DNA of 64,000 bases from SOJA01 sp964598485 (GTDB lineage Archaea > Thermoproteota > Bathyarchaeia > Bathyarchaeales > Bathycorpusculaceae), in contig CAZRCD010000006.1 in the NCBI GenBank assembly GCA_964598485.1, positions 43,584 through 107,583 of the forward strand. Direction: 5' to 3'. Below, in pieces: positions 40,057 through 50,268 of this stretch (position 1 is the first letter of the stretch; every line of letters starts with the position of its first letter). The notes under the pieces were generated by a model, which worked only from the letters and a program-made list of their open reading frames with translations, ran no database searches and was not told the origin of the DNA. The position numbers were made by a program, and so were the translations under genes.

Positions 40057-42762
40057 ATGAGTGAATCTACTGTGGAGTCTACGGCTAGGGTTGTTGTAGA
40101 CTGGACTGAGAAAACGCCGATTCATGTTTTGCATGTGGACGATGACGTGGGGTTTTTGAAGGCTGCACGGCAACTGTTGGAGATGCAGGGCAGGTTTGAA
40201 GTGGACACGGCTTTGTCTGTTAAAGAAGCCATGGAAAAATTGAAAGAGAAAACGTTTGATGCTGTTGTTTCTGATTATCAGATGCCTGAAAGAGACGGGT
40301 TAGACTTTCTGCGGGAACTGCGGGATAAGGGGAATAATGTTCCGTTTATCATGTTCACCGGGAAGGGCCGAGAAGACGTAGCCATGAAAGCTTTGAATTT
40401 TGGTGCTGACAGGTACTTGAAGAAACATGGTGATCCGGAGGCGGTTTATGGTGAACTGGCTTATAGTGTACGGCAAGCTGTGGAAAGAGAAAGAGCGCAG
40501 ACGACTGTTAAGAGATCAGAAGAAAAACTTAGAAGTCTTTTTGAGAATGCCAGAGACGTCATTGTCTTGATGGATTTGAAGGGAAACGTGACCGCCATAA
40601 ACAAAGCTGTTGAAGAATACGGCTTCAAAAAACACGAAATAGTCGGCAAAAACATGCTCAAGTTTGTTCCCAAGAAATACTGGCCGGGACTACTCGAGAA
40701 ACTTGCAGCGGTAACTCGCGGAAAACCAGCTGAAGGCACAATCGAAATGAACACTCCGAAAGGAAAAGTAATTGTGGAGTACAGAACTAGCCCGATAATC
40801 CAAAACAACAAAGTAGTCGAGTCGCAAACAATTCTCAGAGACGTTACAGAAAGCAAAAGTTTTGAGCAGAAACTTTCTGCATTGCACATTTACGGCCGCG
40901 GCTTGAACACGACAAAGAGCATGGAAAAGATTTACGAGTTGATGTTAAGTGTTGCGGAAAAAACCTTGGGATTCGAATTCGCGGACGTCTTTGTAGTCAA
41001 GGAAAAAATGCTTCACTTAGTCGCCCATCGAGGACGCACTAAGAATTTATCACCTAAGTTACCGCTGAATGGAGACAAAGGCGTAACCGTTAGGGCCGCA
41101 AGGACAGGTAAGCCTGTTTTTGTTCCAGACATCAGCAAGGAAAAAGCTTACGTTGAAGGAGGAGTAGGGGCACGCTCCGAACTCGCCGTACCCATCAAGA
41201 TTGGGCGTAGAGTGCTTGGAGTGTTAAACGTGGAAAGTAAAGAATTGGATGCTTTCGACGAAAAAGACCGCAAGCTGCTTGAAATCTTAGCGTTGCATGC
41301 TGCTACTGCAATAAGCAACGTGGAGCACGCTAAGAACCTGGAGACTTATGCACAACAGAGTCGAGAGAGCCAACAGAAATTTGAAGGGCTGTTTATGGAT
41401 AACCCTGAAGCAGCCGTCTACGTGAATCCAGATTTTCGCATATTGAATGTTAACCCTCGTTTCACCACGCTTTTCGGATGGTCTCTGGAAGAAGTCAAGG
41501 GCAAACACGTCAACAGCATTGTGGTGCCACAAAACAAGATGGAAGAAGCAGAACACTTAGACGGGAAAGCCTGGAAAGGATACGTCTACCACGACACTGT
41601 TAGGAAGAAGAAAGACGGATCTTTAGTTCCAGTGGCCATCTCAGCAGCGCCAATAACGGTTGAAAACAAGCTTGTAGGCCTTGTAGCATTATACAAAGAC
41701 GTAACAGAACGGAAGAAAGCGGAAAGGGAACTGGAGGAGTCCAGAGAGCATTTTAGAACGTTGTTCAACGTTATGGTTGATCCCGTGGTCATTGTTGATG
41801 GAAACGGCAAATTTCTGGAAATAACTGACCGAGTGGAGGAAATAACTGGGTATAAAAAGGAAGAGTTGCTTGGAAAGAACTTTTTAAGAACAAGAATTGT
41901 GACGGCGAAAAGCAAGGCTGTTTTGATGAAAAACTTGGCAAAACGGATGGTTGGAATGCACGTGGCGCCGTACACGGTTGAACTGCAGAGAAAAGATGGG
42001 AGGAAACTGCCGTATGAAGTGAACGCGGAGAAAATAATGTATAAAGGCAAGGCGGCAGACATGGTTGTGTTCCGTGACGTGTCTGAAAGGAAACGGATGG
42101 AGGAGAAGTTGCGTGTTGTCGGCAGGTTGGCTAGGCATGATGTGAGGAACAAGTTGTCCGTGGTTACAGCGAACATTTATTTGATGAAGAAAAGGGTGGA
42201 GGGTGACAGTGAAGCCGTGGAGCGTTTAAATGACATTGAGTCCGCTGTCAGGGAGGCAACTCGAATTTTTGATTTCGCTAGAACCTACGAAAAATTGGGC
42301 ATAGAAAAACTATCGTATGTGAACGTGGAAAAAACCTTTGATGGGGCGGTTCAACAGTTTTCAGATTTACAAGTGAAAGTGGTCAATGACTGCAGTGGCT
42401 TATCTGTGCTCGCGGATTCGCTGCTAACGCGGCTTTTTTACAATTTGGTTCACAATAGTTTGATGCATGGCGAAAACGTCAGCAAGATCAGAGTTTACTA
42501 CGAAAAGGAAGGAGATGAGTTGAAACTGGTTTACGAAGATGACGGTGTAGGCATACCCAAAGCTGAAAAGGAGAAAGTTTTCAGGGAAGGCTACGGGAAA
42601 GGCACGGGCTACGGGTTGTACTTGATAAGGAAAATGTGTGAAGTGTACGGCTGGACAATCCGAGAAACAGGCAAACATGGCAAAGGAGCAGAATTCACCA
42701 TGACAATACCAGGAACGAATAGCAGCGGAAAAGCATGTTATCGTGTTTCCCGAAACAGGTAA
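40057..42762 (+). CDS. Hybrid sensor histidine kinase (REC-PAS-GAF-PAS-PAS-HATPase)
   Basis: 901 residues, soluble. An N-terminal receiver domain (about 20-140) has phospho-acceptor Asp73 in VSDYQMPERDG and Lys in DRYLKKHG. PAS (about 150-270), GAF (about 285-425), and two PAS domains (about 440-555 and 565-680) follow. The phospho-acceptor region is RLARHDVRNKLS (His694), and a C-terminal HATPase has N box NSLMHG, G1 DDGVGIP and G2 GTGYGLYL. It has no transmembrane helix, so it senses cytoplasmic signals or small ligands. Typical of archaeal phosphorelay kinases; the receiver may be the input from another kinase. No partner response regulator is adjacent. Confidence 0.93.
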   Translation: MSESTVESTARVVVDWTEKTPIHVLHVDDDVGFLKAARQLLEMQGRFEVDTALSVKEAMEKLKEKTFDAVVSDYQMPERDGLDFLRELRDKGNNVPFIMFTGKGREDVAMKALNFGADRYLKKHGDPEAVYGELAYSVRQAVERERAQTTVKRSEEKLRSLFENARDVIVLMDLKGNVTAINKAVEEYGFKKHEIVGKNMLKFVPKKYWPGLLEKLAAVTRGKPAEGTIEMNTPKGKVIVEYRTSPIIQNNKVVESQTILRDVTESKSFEQKLSALHIYGRGLNTTKSMEKIYELMLSVAEKTLGFEFADVFVVKEKMLHLVAHRGRTKNLSPKLPLNGDKGVTVRAARTGKPVFVPDISKEKAYVEGGVGARSELAVPIKIGRRVLGVLNVESKELDAFDEKDRKLLEILALHAATAISNVEHAKNLETYAQQSRESQQKFEGLFMDNPEAAVYVNPDFRILNVNPRFTTLFGWSLEEVKGKHVNSIVVPQNKMEEAEHLDGKAWKGYVYHDTVRKKKDGSLVPVAISAAPITVENKLVGLVALYKDVTERKKAERELEESREHFRTLFNVMVDPVVIVDGNGKFLEITDRVEEITGYKKEELLGKNFLRTRIVTAKSKAVLMKNLAKRMVGMHVAPYTVELQRKDGRKLPYEVNAEKIMYKGKAADMVVFRDVSERKRMEEKLRVVGRLARHDVRNKLSVVTANIYLMKKRVEGDSEAVERLNDIESAVREATRIFDFARTYEKLGIEKLSYVNVEKTFDGAVQQFSDLQVKVVNDCSGLSVLADSLLTRLFYNLVHNSLMHGENVSKIRVYYEKEGDELKLVYEDDGVGIPKAEKEKVFREGYGKGTGYGLYLIRKMCEVYGWTIRETGKHGKGAEFTMTIPGTNSSGKACYRVSRNR

Positions 42763-42992
42763 ACTTTTGTTCGCAGTAGCATTGCAGCCGCTTGGATTAG
42801 TTGGGTAAGCTCATCCAAACCGCGCCCGCCACATATTCTGAAAGTTGTGGGTAAAGGTTATATGTCTCTGTTGTTATTTTTCGTGTGTTGGCGGATGTCT
42901 GAGATGAAAGGTGACTGTCAAATTCAAGGCTAATTCAAGACCTCTGATGCCACTTAGACTACGGCATTTCAAAATTACAAAAGAATGCAGAA

Positions 42993-43046
42993 CTTTTAAA
43001 AAATCACAAGACAAAACCTATATAAATTTTGATCATCTAGAGGATG
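42993..43046 (+). promoter_or_regulatory. ileS promoter and ribosome site
   Basis: Two TATA-like boxes (CTTTTAAAAAA near 42993 and CCTATATAAATTT at 43018-43030) precede a ribosome site AGAGGATG (43039-43046), 4 nt before the ATG at 43051. With the upstream box the leader would be about 25 nt and include the ribosome site. Confidence 0.5.
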
Positions 43047-43050
43047 AAAA

Positions 43051-46000
43051 ATGTTCAAGGAAGTAAAGGCTACAGCTAATCTTCCAGAGCTGGAGCATCG
43101 AATCCTAAAATTCTGGAAAGACACAAATGCCTTTGAGAAACGTGTGGCCCTAAACCGAGGCAAGAAGCATTGGTCATTCATAGACGGCCCGATCACCGCA
43201 AACAATCCAATGGGTGTCCACCATGCTTGGGGACGTACATACAAGGATGTATTCCAACGCTATCGGGCCATGAATGGGGTTGAACTTCGCTACCAGAACG
43301 GCTTCGACTGTCAAGGACTCTGGATAGAGGTTGAAGTGGAGCGAAATCTTGGCTTCAAATCTAAACGCGACATCGAATCCTACGGAGTCGCTGAGTTTGT
43401 TAAGAGATGCAAGCAGCGAGCTTTACGTTACGCTGCCATACAAGTCGAGCAGTCCATTCGACTGGGGTATTGGATGAACTGGGATGATCCTCAACTTTTA
43501 CGTGAGTTAGCTGACGGCATGGAAAATCAAGAAGTCATAACTGTTCAAGGTTCCACAGGTCCAGTGTCTGATACTGTGGAGAATATTGTCAGTAGACTGG
43601 GTACACCTCAACTCGGCGGCTCCTACTTTACCTTCTCAGACGAGAACAACTACACCATCTGGGCCGTTCTCAAAAGTTGTCACGAACGCGGATGGATATA
43701 CAAAGGAAGAGATGTGATGCCTTGGTGCCCCCGTTGCTCCACAGCACTCTCTCAACATGAGATTGTTACTGAGGGCTATCGGGAAATTACACATGTTGCA
43801 GTCACCCTTAAGTTTCCCCTTCGTGGACGACCAAACGAAGCCTTATTGGTCTGGACAACAACCCCGTGGACACTCTCCTCCAACGTTGCAGCAGCAGTCC
43901 ATCCCAACATGACCTACGCAAAAGTTCACTACAAAAATGAAACATTGTATCTAGCTAAGGCGGCTCTAAATCGCGTTTTTGCGAAAGAAAACTACGAGAT
44001 AATTGAAGAACTTATGGGATCGGACATGCTGAACTGGACATACGTCGGCCCATTCGACGAACTTCCCGCTGAGCAAAACCTAGGGGCAGTTGACGCTCAC
44101 CACATTATACCTTGGGAAGAAGTAAGCGAAGTCGAGGGAACTGGCATCGTCCACATCGCGCCTGGCTGTGGAAAAGAAGACTTGGAGCTTGGTAAGCAAT
44201 ATGACCTGCCTACTGTGGCTCCGCTAAACGAGTTCGGAGTCTTTGTTGATGGTTTCGGTTGGCTTACAGGAACCCATGTTTATGAATCGGCTCAGCCAAT
44301 CATAGAGAACTTGAAAGAGAAAGACTTGCTCCTTAAGGTGGAAGATTACACGCATCGCTACCCTGTTTGCTGGCGTTGTGACAGCGAGTTGGTGTTTCGC
44401 CTTGTCGATGAGTGGTTCATCTCTATGGGAACGAAACTTGACAAGCCTCTTGAAAAAATCTCTGAACAAGAGAAGGAAGAAAATCTGCGTTATCAAATCA
44501 TGGAAGTTGCCAAAGAGGTTCGCTGGATTCCAGATTTTGGTCTACGTCAGGAGTTGGATTGGCTACGAAATATGGAAGATTGGATGATTTCCAAGAAGAG
44601 ATATTGGGGCTTGGCGTTGCCAATATGGGAGTGCCCGAAGTGTGGAAACTTTGATGCCATAGGCAGTAAGGAAGAGCTAAAATCGCGAGCCGTCGAGGGT
44701 TGGAAGGATTTCGAAGGCCACACGCCTCATCGACCGTGGATAGACATGGTTAAAATCAAATGTTCGAAGTGTGGAGCAGTTATTTCTCGTATTCTCGATG
44801 TGGGCAATCCGTGGCTAGACGCTGGAATTGTAGCCTATTCGACACTTGATTATCGACACGACAGGGATTACTGGGAAAAATGGTTTCCAGCCGATCTCAT
44901 CTGCGAATCCTTACCAGGCCAGTTTCGAAACTGGTTCTACTCCATGCTAGCCATGAGCACAATCCTAGAGCGGCGACCACCTTTTCGCACTTGCTTTGGT
45001 CACGGCCAGGTGCAGGACGAGAAGGGGCAGGAAATGCATAAGTCTTCAGGCAATATGATCGAGTTTGACGACGCTGCCGAAACTACAGGTGCTGACGTTA
45101 TGCGGTGGATTTACTGTAGGAGTAGACCGGAAAAGAACCTGCTTTTCGGCTATACATTAGCGGAGGAAGTTAAGCGACGGTTCTTCATCCCGTTATGGAA
45201 TGTTTACAGCTTCTTCGTCACATACGCTAACTTAGACAAGTGGACTCCGAAGGATGTCACAACCGAATACTCACTTTTAGATCGTTGGATATTGTCGAAG
45301 CTTCAGGTGCTTGTTCAAGACGTCACCGATTGCCTAGAAAAATATGATGCGTTTAGGGCAACTGCAAGCTTGGAGCAATTTGTAGATGAACTCTCAAAAT
45401 GGTACGTTCGTCGTTCACGGCGAAGATTCTGGAAGAGCGAAGCAGACACGGATAAAAAAACTGGCTACACGACATTATACACCTGTTTGACAACAATTAT
45501 CAAACTTCTAGCACCATCCCTTCCTTTTCTCGCCGAAGAGATGTACCAGAATCTGGTATGCAGTGTAAAACCTAACGCTCCGAAGAGCGTGCATCATAAC
45601 GATTGGCCACTAGCTGACATGTCTCTTGTCGATGAAAAACTGATGGTAGATATGGATTTAGCTGTCAAAATTTGTGGTCTAGCCCGTTCAGCCCGTAACA
45701 AGGCGGGAATAAAGCTAAGGCAGCCGTTGAAAGAGGTAAAGGTTGTAGCAGAAGAAGCTATGCTCGAGCGACTGAAAGGTTTGACAGATTTGGTCAAAGA
45801 TGAACTGAACGTAAAGGAGTTATTTTTAACCACGCAAGAAAGGGAGTTGGTCAATTATGAGATATTACTGTTACCACATTTGCTCGGCAAAAAGTATGGA
45901 AAACTCTTGCCAAAGTTATGTGCAACCGTGGCCAGTATGGGTGCTGATGCTCTCCTCCAGACACTCAAGAAGGACCAGAGCTTTAAAGTTGAAGTGGATG

Positions 46001-46392
46001 GTGATGTCATTACTTTGCTGCCGAAAGAAATTGAAGTTCGCACTCAACCAAAAGAAGGGTACACCGTGGAAGAAGAACAAGGCATCATTGTTGGAGTGTA
46101 CACAATCGTTACTGAAGAACTCAAAAAGGAAGGCTTGGCACGTGAGATCGTGCGTCGCATACAGAATCAACGTAAAGATGCTGGTTTCGATATAGCTGAT
46201 CAAATTGAGGTTTATTATGAAGCAGGACCAAGACTCTGCGAAGTTTTCATCACCCATGGGGACTACATTGCTTCAGAGACCTTGTCAATATCGATACGTA
46301 AAGCTGAACTGCCCAAAGAGGCGTATGTTGCAGACTACAAGATCGATGGCGAATCACTCAGGATCGGACTGATCCGTAAAAATCATACCTAG
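43051..46392 (+). CDS. ileS: Isoleucyl-tRNA synthetase, divergent KMSKS
   Basis: 1113-residue class I synthetase that charges tRNA-Ile. The HIGH region is PMGVHHAWGR, and the WIEVEVERNLG region follows. CP1 editing-domain motifs include WTTTPWTLSSN. Zinc-binding pairs are CPRC, CWRC, CPKC and CSKC. The KMSKS loop is replaced by EMHKSSGN (residues 661-668). It belongs to the class I ligase group in which MHKS replaces MSKS, also seen in some bacteria, and differs from the canonical archaeal loop. Length is normal for IleRS. It is probably the only IleRS, but a second gene elsewhere in the genome cannot be ruled out. Confidence 0.9.
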   Translation: MFKEVKATANLPELEHRILKFWKDTNAFEKRVALNRGKKHWSFIDGPITANNPMGVHHAWGRTYKDVFQRYRAMNGVELRYQNGFDCQGLWIEVEVERNLGFKSKRDIESYGVAEFVKRCKQRALRYAAIQVEQSIRLGYWMNWDDPQLLRELADGMENQEVITVQGSTGPVSDTVENIVSRLGTPQLGGSYFTFSDENNYTIWAVLKSCHERGWIYKGRDVMPWCPRCSTALSQHEIVTEGYREITHVAVTLKFPLRGRPNEALLVWTTTPWTLSSNVAAAVHPNMTYAKVHYKNETLYLAKAALNRVFAKENYEIIEELMGSDMLNWTYVGPFDELPAEQNLGAVDAHHIIPWEEVSEVEGTGIVHIAPGCGKEDLELGKQYDLPTVAPLNEFGVFVDGFGWLTGTHVYESAQPIIENLKEKDLLLKVEDYTHRYPVCWRCDSELVFRLVDEWFISMGTKLDKPLEKISEQEKEENLRYQIMEVAKEVRWIPDFGLRQELDWLRNMEDWMISKKRYWGLALPIWECPKCGNFDAIGSKEELKSRAVEGWKDFEGHTPHRPWIDMVKIKCSKCGAVISRILDVGNPWLDAGIVAYSTLDYRHDRDYWEKWFPADLICESLPGQFRNWFYSMLAMSTILERRPPFRTCFGHGQVQDEKGQEMHKSSGNMIEFDDAAETTGADVMRWIYCRSRPEKNLLFGYTLAEEVKRRFFIPLWNVYSFFVTYANLDKWTPKDVTTEYSLLDRWILSKLQVLVQDVTDCLEKYDAFRATASLEQFVDELSKWYVRRSRRRFWKSEADTDKKTGYTTLYTCLTTIIKLLAPSLPFLAEEMYQNLVCSVKPNAPKSVHHNDWPLADMSLVDEKLMVDMDLAVKICGLARSARNKAGIKLRQPLKEVKVVAEEAMLERLKGLTDLVKDELNVKELFLTTQERELVNYEILLLPHLLGKKYGKLLPKLCATVASMGADALLQTLKKDQSFKVEVDGDVITLLPKEIEVRTQPKEGYTVEEEQGIIVGVYTIVTEELKKEGLAREIVRRIQNQRKDAGFDIADQIEVYYEAGPRLCEVFITHGDYIASETLSISIRKAELPKEAYVADYKIDGESLRIGLIRKNHT

Positions 46393-46595
46393 CATGACGA
46401 TGTTAGGCAAAAGGAAAATAGCTTCTGTGCACTAATACACTTCCGCTTCTTGTAAAGCTAATTATATTTAAAAATTGCTTTGAATCTTCATATGTTGTTA
46501 AGTTATCGGAACGGAAAGGAAACGTTGACCATGCTGATCAGAAAGTTATTAACAGAAATCTTAAAGTTGGCGAGTTCTTTAACGAAAATATAAGG

Positions 46596-46670
46596 GGGCC
46601 GGTAGTTCAGTTTGGTATGAACGCCGCCTTCGCAAGGCGGAGGCCGCGGGTTCAAATCCCGCCCGGTCCA
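46596..46670 (+). tRNA. tRNA-Ala(CGC)
   Basis: Acceptor GGGCCGG (46596-46602) pairs with CCGGTCC (46663-46669), discriminator A, CCA not encoded. D-arm GTTC/GAAC. The anticodon stem CCGCC/GGCGG encloses TTCGCAA (anticodon CGC), and the T-arm is GCGGG-TTCAAAT-CCCGC. No intron. The last 12 bases and 2 downstream bases are duplicated at 52140-52153 as an attachment site. Confidence 0.95.
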
Positions 46671-46672
46671 CA
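46659..46672 (+). mobile_element. attL: tRNA-Ala 3' end, left boundary of island
   Basis: CCGCCCGGTCCACA, ending two bases past the tRNA. The identical 14-mer is at 52140-52153. Integration into tRNA 3' ends is the usual target of archaeal tyrosine recombinases, which regenerate the tRNA. Confidence 0.75.
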
Positions 46673-46960
46673 TTTAAGCAAGATTCAAGCAAATTTTAGA
46701 CAATAATCTCTGTTAGAAATGAGCATGAAAACTTTTTCAAATAACGCGCGAGAATAGCAGGACAAAGCTCACCTACATTTCGAGGTGTCGAGTACACACA
46801 CTAGTTAAACGGCAATAATGGAATTTTGGAGTTCTAACTACCCACCCACCTATTGCATGTAGAAAGCTATGCAGATGCCCTGAACTACACCGTGTGCGCT
46901 TTTCTGGAGAAATGCCCGGAAGCTAGCAGTTCATACATGTGAAAATTTAAATAGGAATTT

Positions 46961-46970
46961 GTTCATAGTA
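46961..46970 (+). promoter_or_regulatory. Candidate operator at the island regulator promoter
   Basis: GTTCATAGTA lies between the TATA-like TTTAAATAG (46945-46954) and the ATG at 46977. The same 10-mer appears upstream of the radical SAM operon (51985-51994, opposite strand). Confidence 0.5.
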
Positions 46971-46976
46971 TAAATT

Positions 46977-47357
46977 ATGATAAAAAGAAATTACATTGCA
47001 GATATGGAAAATGTACTGAAGGGAAGAAAAAAGCCGATAGAGTTACTGAACACTATTTTAGGTTTCCTTGATTTTAAAACAACGGAAATTAGGATTTATA
47101 ATCTTTTACTGAAATCTTCATTAACTATAAAACAAATTGAAAATCAGCTAAATCTTTCAGAACGAACAATACGGAAATATATCAAAAAATTGGGCCAAGA
47201 TGGATTTATAAGTAGAAAGGTGGAACAAGGTAAAAGACTCAAGTATGTTTATGTGGCTATTCCTGTCCAAGAAACATGGAAAAAAGTAAAGGGCAAAATT
47301 CAAGAGATATTAGATGAAATCACCAAAGTTTTGGAAACAAAGGCTGCATTTTTTTAA
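46977..47357 (+). CDS. Winged-helix regulator of the island
   Basis: 126 residues, ATG start. KTTEIRIYNLLLKSSLTIKQ followed by IENQLNLSERTIRKYIKKLG is a clear helix-turn-helix with recognition helix ERTIRKYIKKL and wing KRLKYVYVA; the C-terminal helix (residues 100-120) could dimerise (TrmB/MarR-like). Only gene of the island on the plus strand, convergent with the operon, and the natural candidate for controlling it. Confidence 0.8.
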   Translation: MIKRNYIADMENVLKGRKKPIELLNTILGFLDFKTTEIRIYNLLLKSSLTIKQIENQLNLSERTIRKYIKKLGQDGFISRKVEQGKRLKYVYVAIPVQETWKKVKGKIQEILDEITKVLETKAAFF

Positions 47358-47361
47358 TGGT

Positions 47362-48396
47362 TTACCAGTATGCATCTTCAAATGTTCCCACACCTCTACC
47401 CAAATCATCTAAAGTAATTGCTCGGTCTTTGGTCTTCAGACTAAGCTCCTTAGGTATAACAGCATATTCAACGTAAACCTGTGAACCGCCACCTTTCATA
47501 GAAAATTGTTTTTTAGCATAAGTTTCCAATACGATTCTAAAGTCTTTGCTATTATCTTTTCCTTCAACAATCCATAGAAGCGTACCGGCTTTTCTTTTTG
47601 ATATTTTCAGCTTTGGATTATTGAATTTGATAATTTCATTATTTTTATGGTCATAAAAAGTTAGGGATCTGTGAAAATATTTTTTCGAATCTTTCCCAGT
47701 TTTAAGACAGAAAAATTGCGCTACAGAACCATTTTGAAAAATTATTCTTCCCCAATAAAATGGTCCGAATATTGTGGTACCAACAACTTTTTGTAGATGT
47801 GCTGTTCCCTTGAACTTTTTTCCTAATACGGTACCATCAGCGTCTGAGAAGATATCCACCCAACCCATGCCAAATGGAGGTATGAATACGCCACATGCAT
47901 CTTTATCCTCAAGGTAATTTGCTTTTTTGATATTCAAATCAATGGTGTCACCTACCTTTAGTCTGTAATCTGGAAAACCACCGCTAAGTATCATCTTTTG
48001 ACCTGAAATCTCAGAAACTATCTTTTCCCCTTGAATTTCTGTAATGGCGTTCGTATCTCCTAAATCATGAAGTCTTTTTCCATCATATACCCAGCCAGCA
48101 GTGACAGCTTGGAATTTGTTTTTTCCTAAGTTTCTAAGTACCATCTCTTTATCGTTGAACAACATTTTCTTTCCATGTTTTCTGAATATCAGTAACATTA
48201 ATTGTATCGGCTTCTCTCCATTTTGACCAAAGAAAAGAAACCACCAGTATTCCTTTCCTAAAGGAGGCAATGTTTCAGAATTATACATTACACGATCTAA
48301 TAATGTCTTGCTAACATTCGAACCGTTTATCGCAGAAAGTTTCCGTACGAGACCATATGTTCTCCATATTCCTTTAATTCCATTAATATCAATCAT
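47362..48396 (-). CDS. Lipocalin-like CrtC/AttH-family protein (tentative)
   Basis: 344 residues, beta-rich, no signal peptide. The region HLQKVVGTTIFGPFYWGRII followed by FQNGSVAQFF resembles the hydroxyneurosporene synthase (CrtC)/AttH lipocalin fold, whose members hydrate or otherwise act on isoprenoid or lipid substrates. The assignment is tentative; an unrelated beta-barrel enzyme is possible. Its stop lies 5 bp from the stop of the regulator (convergent). Its ATG at 48396 directly abuts the radical SAM gene's stop (48397), so they are one operon. Confidence 0.5.
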   Translation of the reverse strand: MIDINGIKGIWRTYGLVRKLSAINGSNVSKTLLDRVMYNSETLPPLGKEYWWFLFFGQNGEKPIQLMLLIFRKHGKKMLFNDKEMVLRNLGKNKFQAVTAGWVYDGKRLHDLGDTNAITEIQGEKIVSEISGQKMILSGGFPDYRLKVGDTIDLNIKKANYLEDKDACGVFIPPFGMGWVDIFSDADGTVLGKKFKGTAHLQKVVGTTIFGPFYWGRIIFQNGSVAQFFCLKTGKDSKKYFHRSLTFYDHKNNEIIKFNNPKLKISKRKAGTLLWIVEGKDNSKDFRIVLETYAKKQFSMKGGGSQVYVEYAVIPKELSLKTKDRAITLDDLGRGVGTFEDAYW

Positions 48397-50250
48397 TTAA
48401 TCGCCCATGAATTTATCTTTCAGATAAGAACGGCCTAAATCAGTTGTTAATGCAGCACATAACCTAAGTACATTCAAAATACCGTTGATATTCCGTGCTT
48501 GCTTCAATAAGTAAACATAACTCATTAGATTAAATGCTGAATAGCTGTTGAATGAATCAATCACGTCATCTAAATCGATATTTATATCTATAGTTGCGTT
48601 GTCTTGTTTTCTAGGAACAATTTTTATGTAATCCACACTTCTGCTTGTGGTTTTTATAACATAACTTACTGCTTGGCTGTCATACCTTAAAGTAATTTGG
48701 ATAGTTTGTGATCCTAAAATTTTGAGGAAATTCGACATTTCTACGACATCTTGCATACATATCTTTCTTTCTTTCTCTTCGGTTTCAGCGTCTACAATCG
48801 CACCTAAAACTGTTTTGATATGATCTTCAAGTCCTTCTTTCCTCAGGTCGTAACCCGCATTTCTGGCGAACTTTACTTTTGCAATCATTTCATCTGCAAA
48901 TTCTTTTAATGACATCTTATCACCCGAACGTTTTTGTAAAACTCTAGCCCTGTCCAAGAATGTATTCAATGTCCAAAATCTTGCCATGCAGTAACTCTCC
49001 AGTTCTTCCAATTTTTTGGCACTTAATGGGTTTAACTTAAACACAGAGTGCATTTCATCATATTTTGTCCAATCTCGCTCAAAGATTAGGCCATCTTTTT
49101 CCAACTTCTCATAAAATTCTGTTTTAGGGAATGGTGTTGCTATACCAAATGCACAGTTCATCAAACCGATTTTTTTAGCATACACCGAGAATTGCTTTAT
49201 CTCTTCTTCACTTTGGCCAGGCAAACCAATAACAAAAGTCCCAGATACATCTGCACTATTATCCCTTAATATTTTTACAGCCTTTCTCTGCATATCAAGT
49301 GTTATACCCTTCTTTACATAATTCAAATCCTTTTGGTTTGGGCTTTCAAACCCTAACTCGTAACTAAGAATACCGCTGTTACACATTTTTTTGATGAGTT
49401 CAGGGTACCTGGTGATACTGTCCACTCTCGTCATGACAGAAAACACTAGATTTAATTCATTTTTTTGTAACAAGTCACATAGGTGATCTATCCTTTTAGG
49501 GTCGCCCATAAAATGAGGATCTGTCACAAAAATTTGGAGTGGTTTTTCATTATGAAAAGCTATAATTTCAAACAATTCTTTTATTATGTTTTCAGGAGAC
49601 CTAAATCGCATACGACCTTTACTCATATATGGCTCGCAACAAAAACTACACCTTCCCCAACAGCCACGCGACATAGTAATCACATCAAATTCTCTGCCAT
49701 TGCTGTTCATACGATCTTTGTATTTGTGCCTTCTAAGATGTCTTGCTGGAAAAGGCAAAGAATCTAAATCTCCTATTGGTGGTCTGTCAGGGTTGTGGAT
49801 TATTCGTTTACGTTTCTTATATGAAATTCCAAGAACACCTTCAGGAGCCCCTTTCTGCACAAGTTCTTTCATCGTAAGTTCACCCTCGCCCCTGACAATA
49901 ATATCAACTTGCGAATGTGAAAGCAATTCATCTGGTATAGCAGTCGGATGATAGCCTCCCAATACTGTTGTAACACCACTTTTCTTAGCGATTTTTGCAA
50001 GTCGCAAGCCTTCATCATGATCCGTCGCTGACATTGATATACCAACCAAATCAGGATCAAAAATATCAAGAAAATATTGGAATGGTTGTTCTTCAAGTTC
50101 CATATCAACTATGTGGACATCATCAACTTCCTTTTCTATTGATGCGGCGATGTACTCTAAACCTATTGGAATTACATCGACTGAGAAACTCAAGCCTCTC
50201 TTTCCACGTGGTTTTACTAGCACGATTCTTTTGAACGACATCTTAATCAC
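48397..50250 (-). CDS. B12-binding radical SAM protein
   Basis: 617 residues. An N-terminal cobalamin-binding Rossmann domain (about 10-140, GISMSATDHDEGL then VLGGYHPTAIP and VRGEGELTMKEL) is followed by the radical SAM cluster CWGRCSFC (near 195). The SAM barrel includes LGFESPNQKDLNYVKKGITL. The last 180 residues are an additional helical/strand domain. Such enzymes methylate or rearrange unactivated carbons (BchE, HpnR, HpnP and other lipid or pigment enzymes belong here). Substrate unknown; an iron-sulfur, cobalamin and SAM-dependent reaction in the cytoplasm is expected. The third Cys is followed by another Cys (CSFCCEP). Confidence 0.87.
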   Translation of the reverse strand: MIKMSFKRIVLVKPRGKRGLSFSVDVIPIGLEYIAASIEKEVDDVHIVDMELEEQPFQYFLDIFDPDLVGISMSATDHDEGLRLAKIAKKSGVTTVLGGYHPTAIPDELLSHSQVDIIVRGEGELTMKELVQKGAPEGVLGISYKKRKRIIHNPDRPPIGDLDSLPFPARHLRRHKYKDRMNSNGREFDVITMSRGCWGRCSFCCEPYMSKGRMRFRSPENIIKELFEIIAFHNEKPLQIFVTDPHFMGDPKRIDHLCDLLQKNELNLVFSVMTRVDSITRYPELIKKMCNSGILSYELGFESPNQKDLNYVKKGITLDMQRKAVKILRDNSADVSGTFVIGLPGQSEEEIKQFSVYAKKIGLMNCAFGIATPFPKTEFYEKLEKDGLIFERDWTKYDEMHSVFKLNPLSAKKLEELESYCMARFWTLNTFLDRARVLQKRSGDKMSLKEFADEMIAKVKFARNAGYDLRKEGLEDHIKTVLGAIVDAETEEKERKICMQDVVEMSNFLKILGSQTIQITLRYDSQAVSYVIKTTSRSVDYIKIVPRKQDNATIDINIDLDDVIDSFNSYSAFNLMSYVYLLKQARNINGILNVLRLCAALTTDLGRSYLKDKFMGD

Positions 50251-50268
50251 TCCTCAGCAAATGTCTTA

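Noticed and set aside
41586..42176. 196-codon minus-strand frame inside the sensor kinase
   Set aside because: Shadow of the conserved PAS and phospho-acceptor coding sequence; Ser/Phe-rich composition typical of antisense frames.
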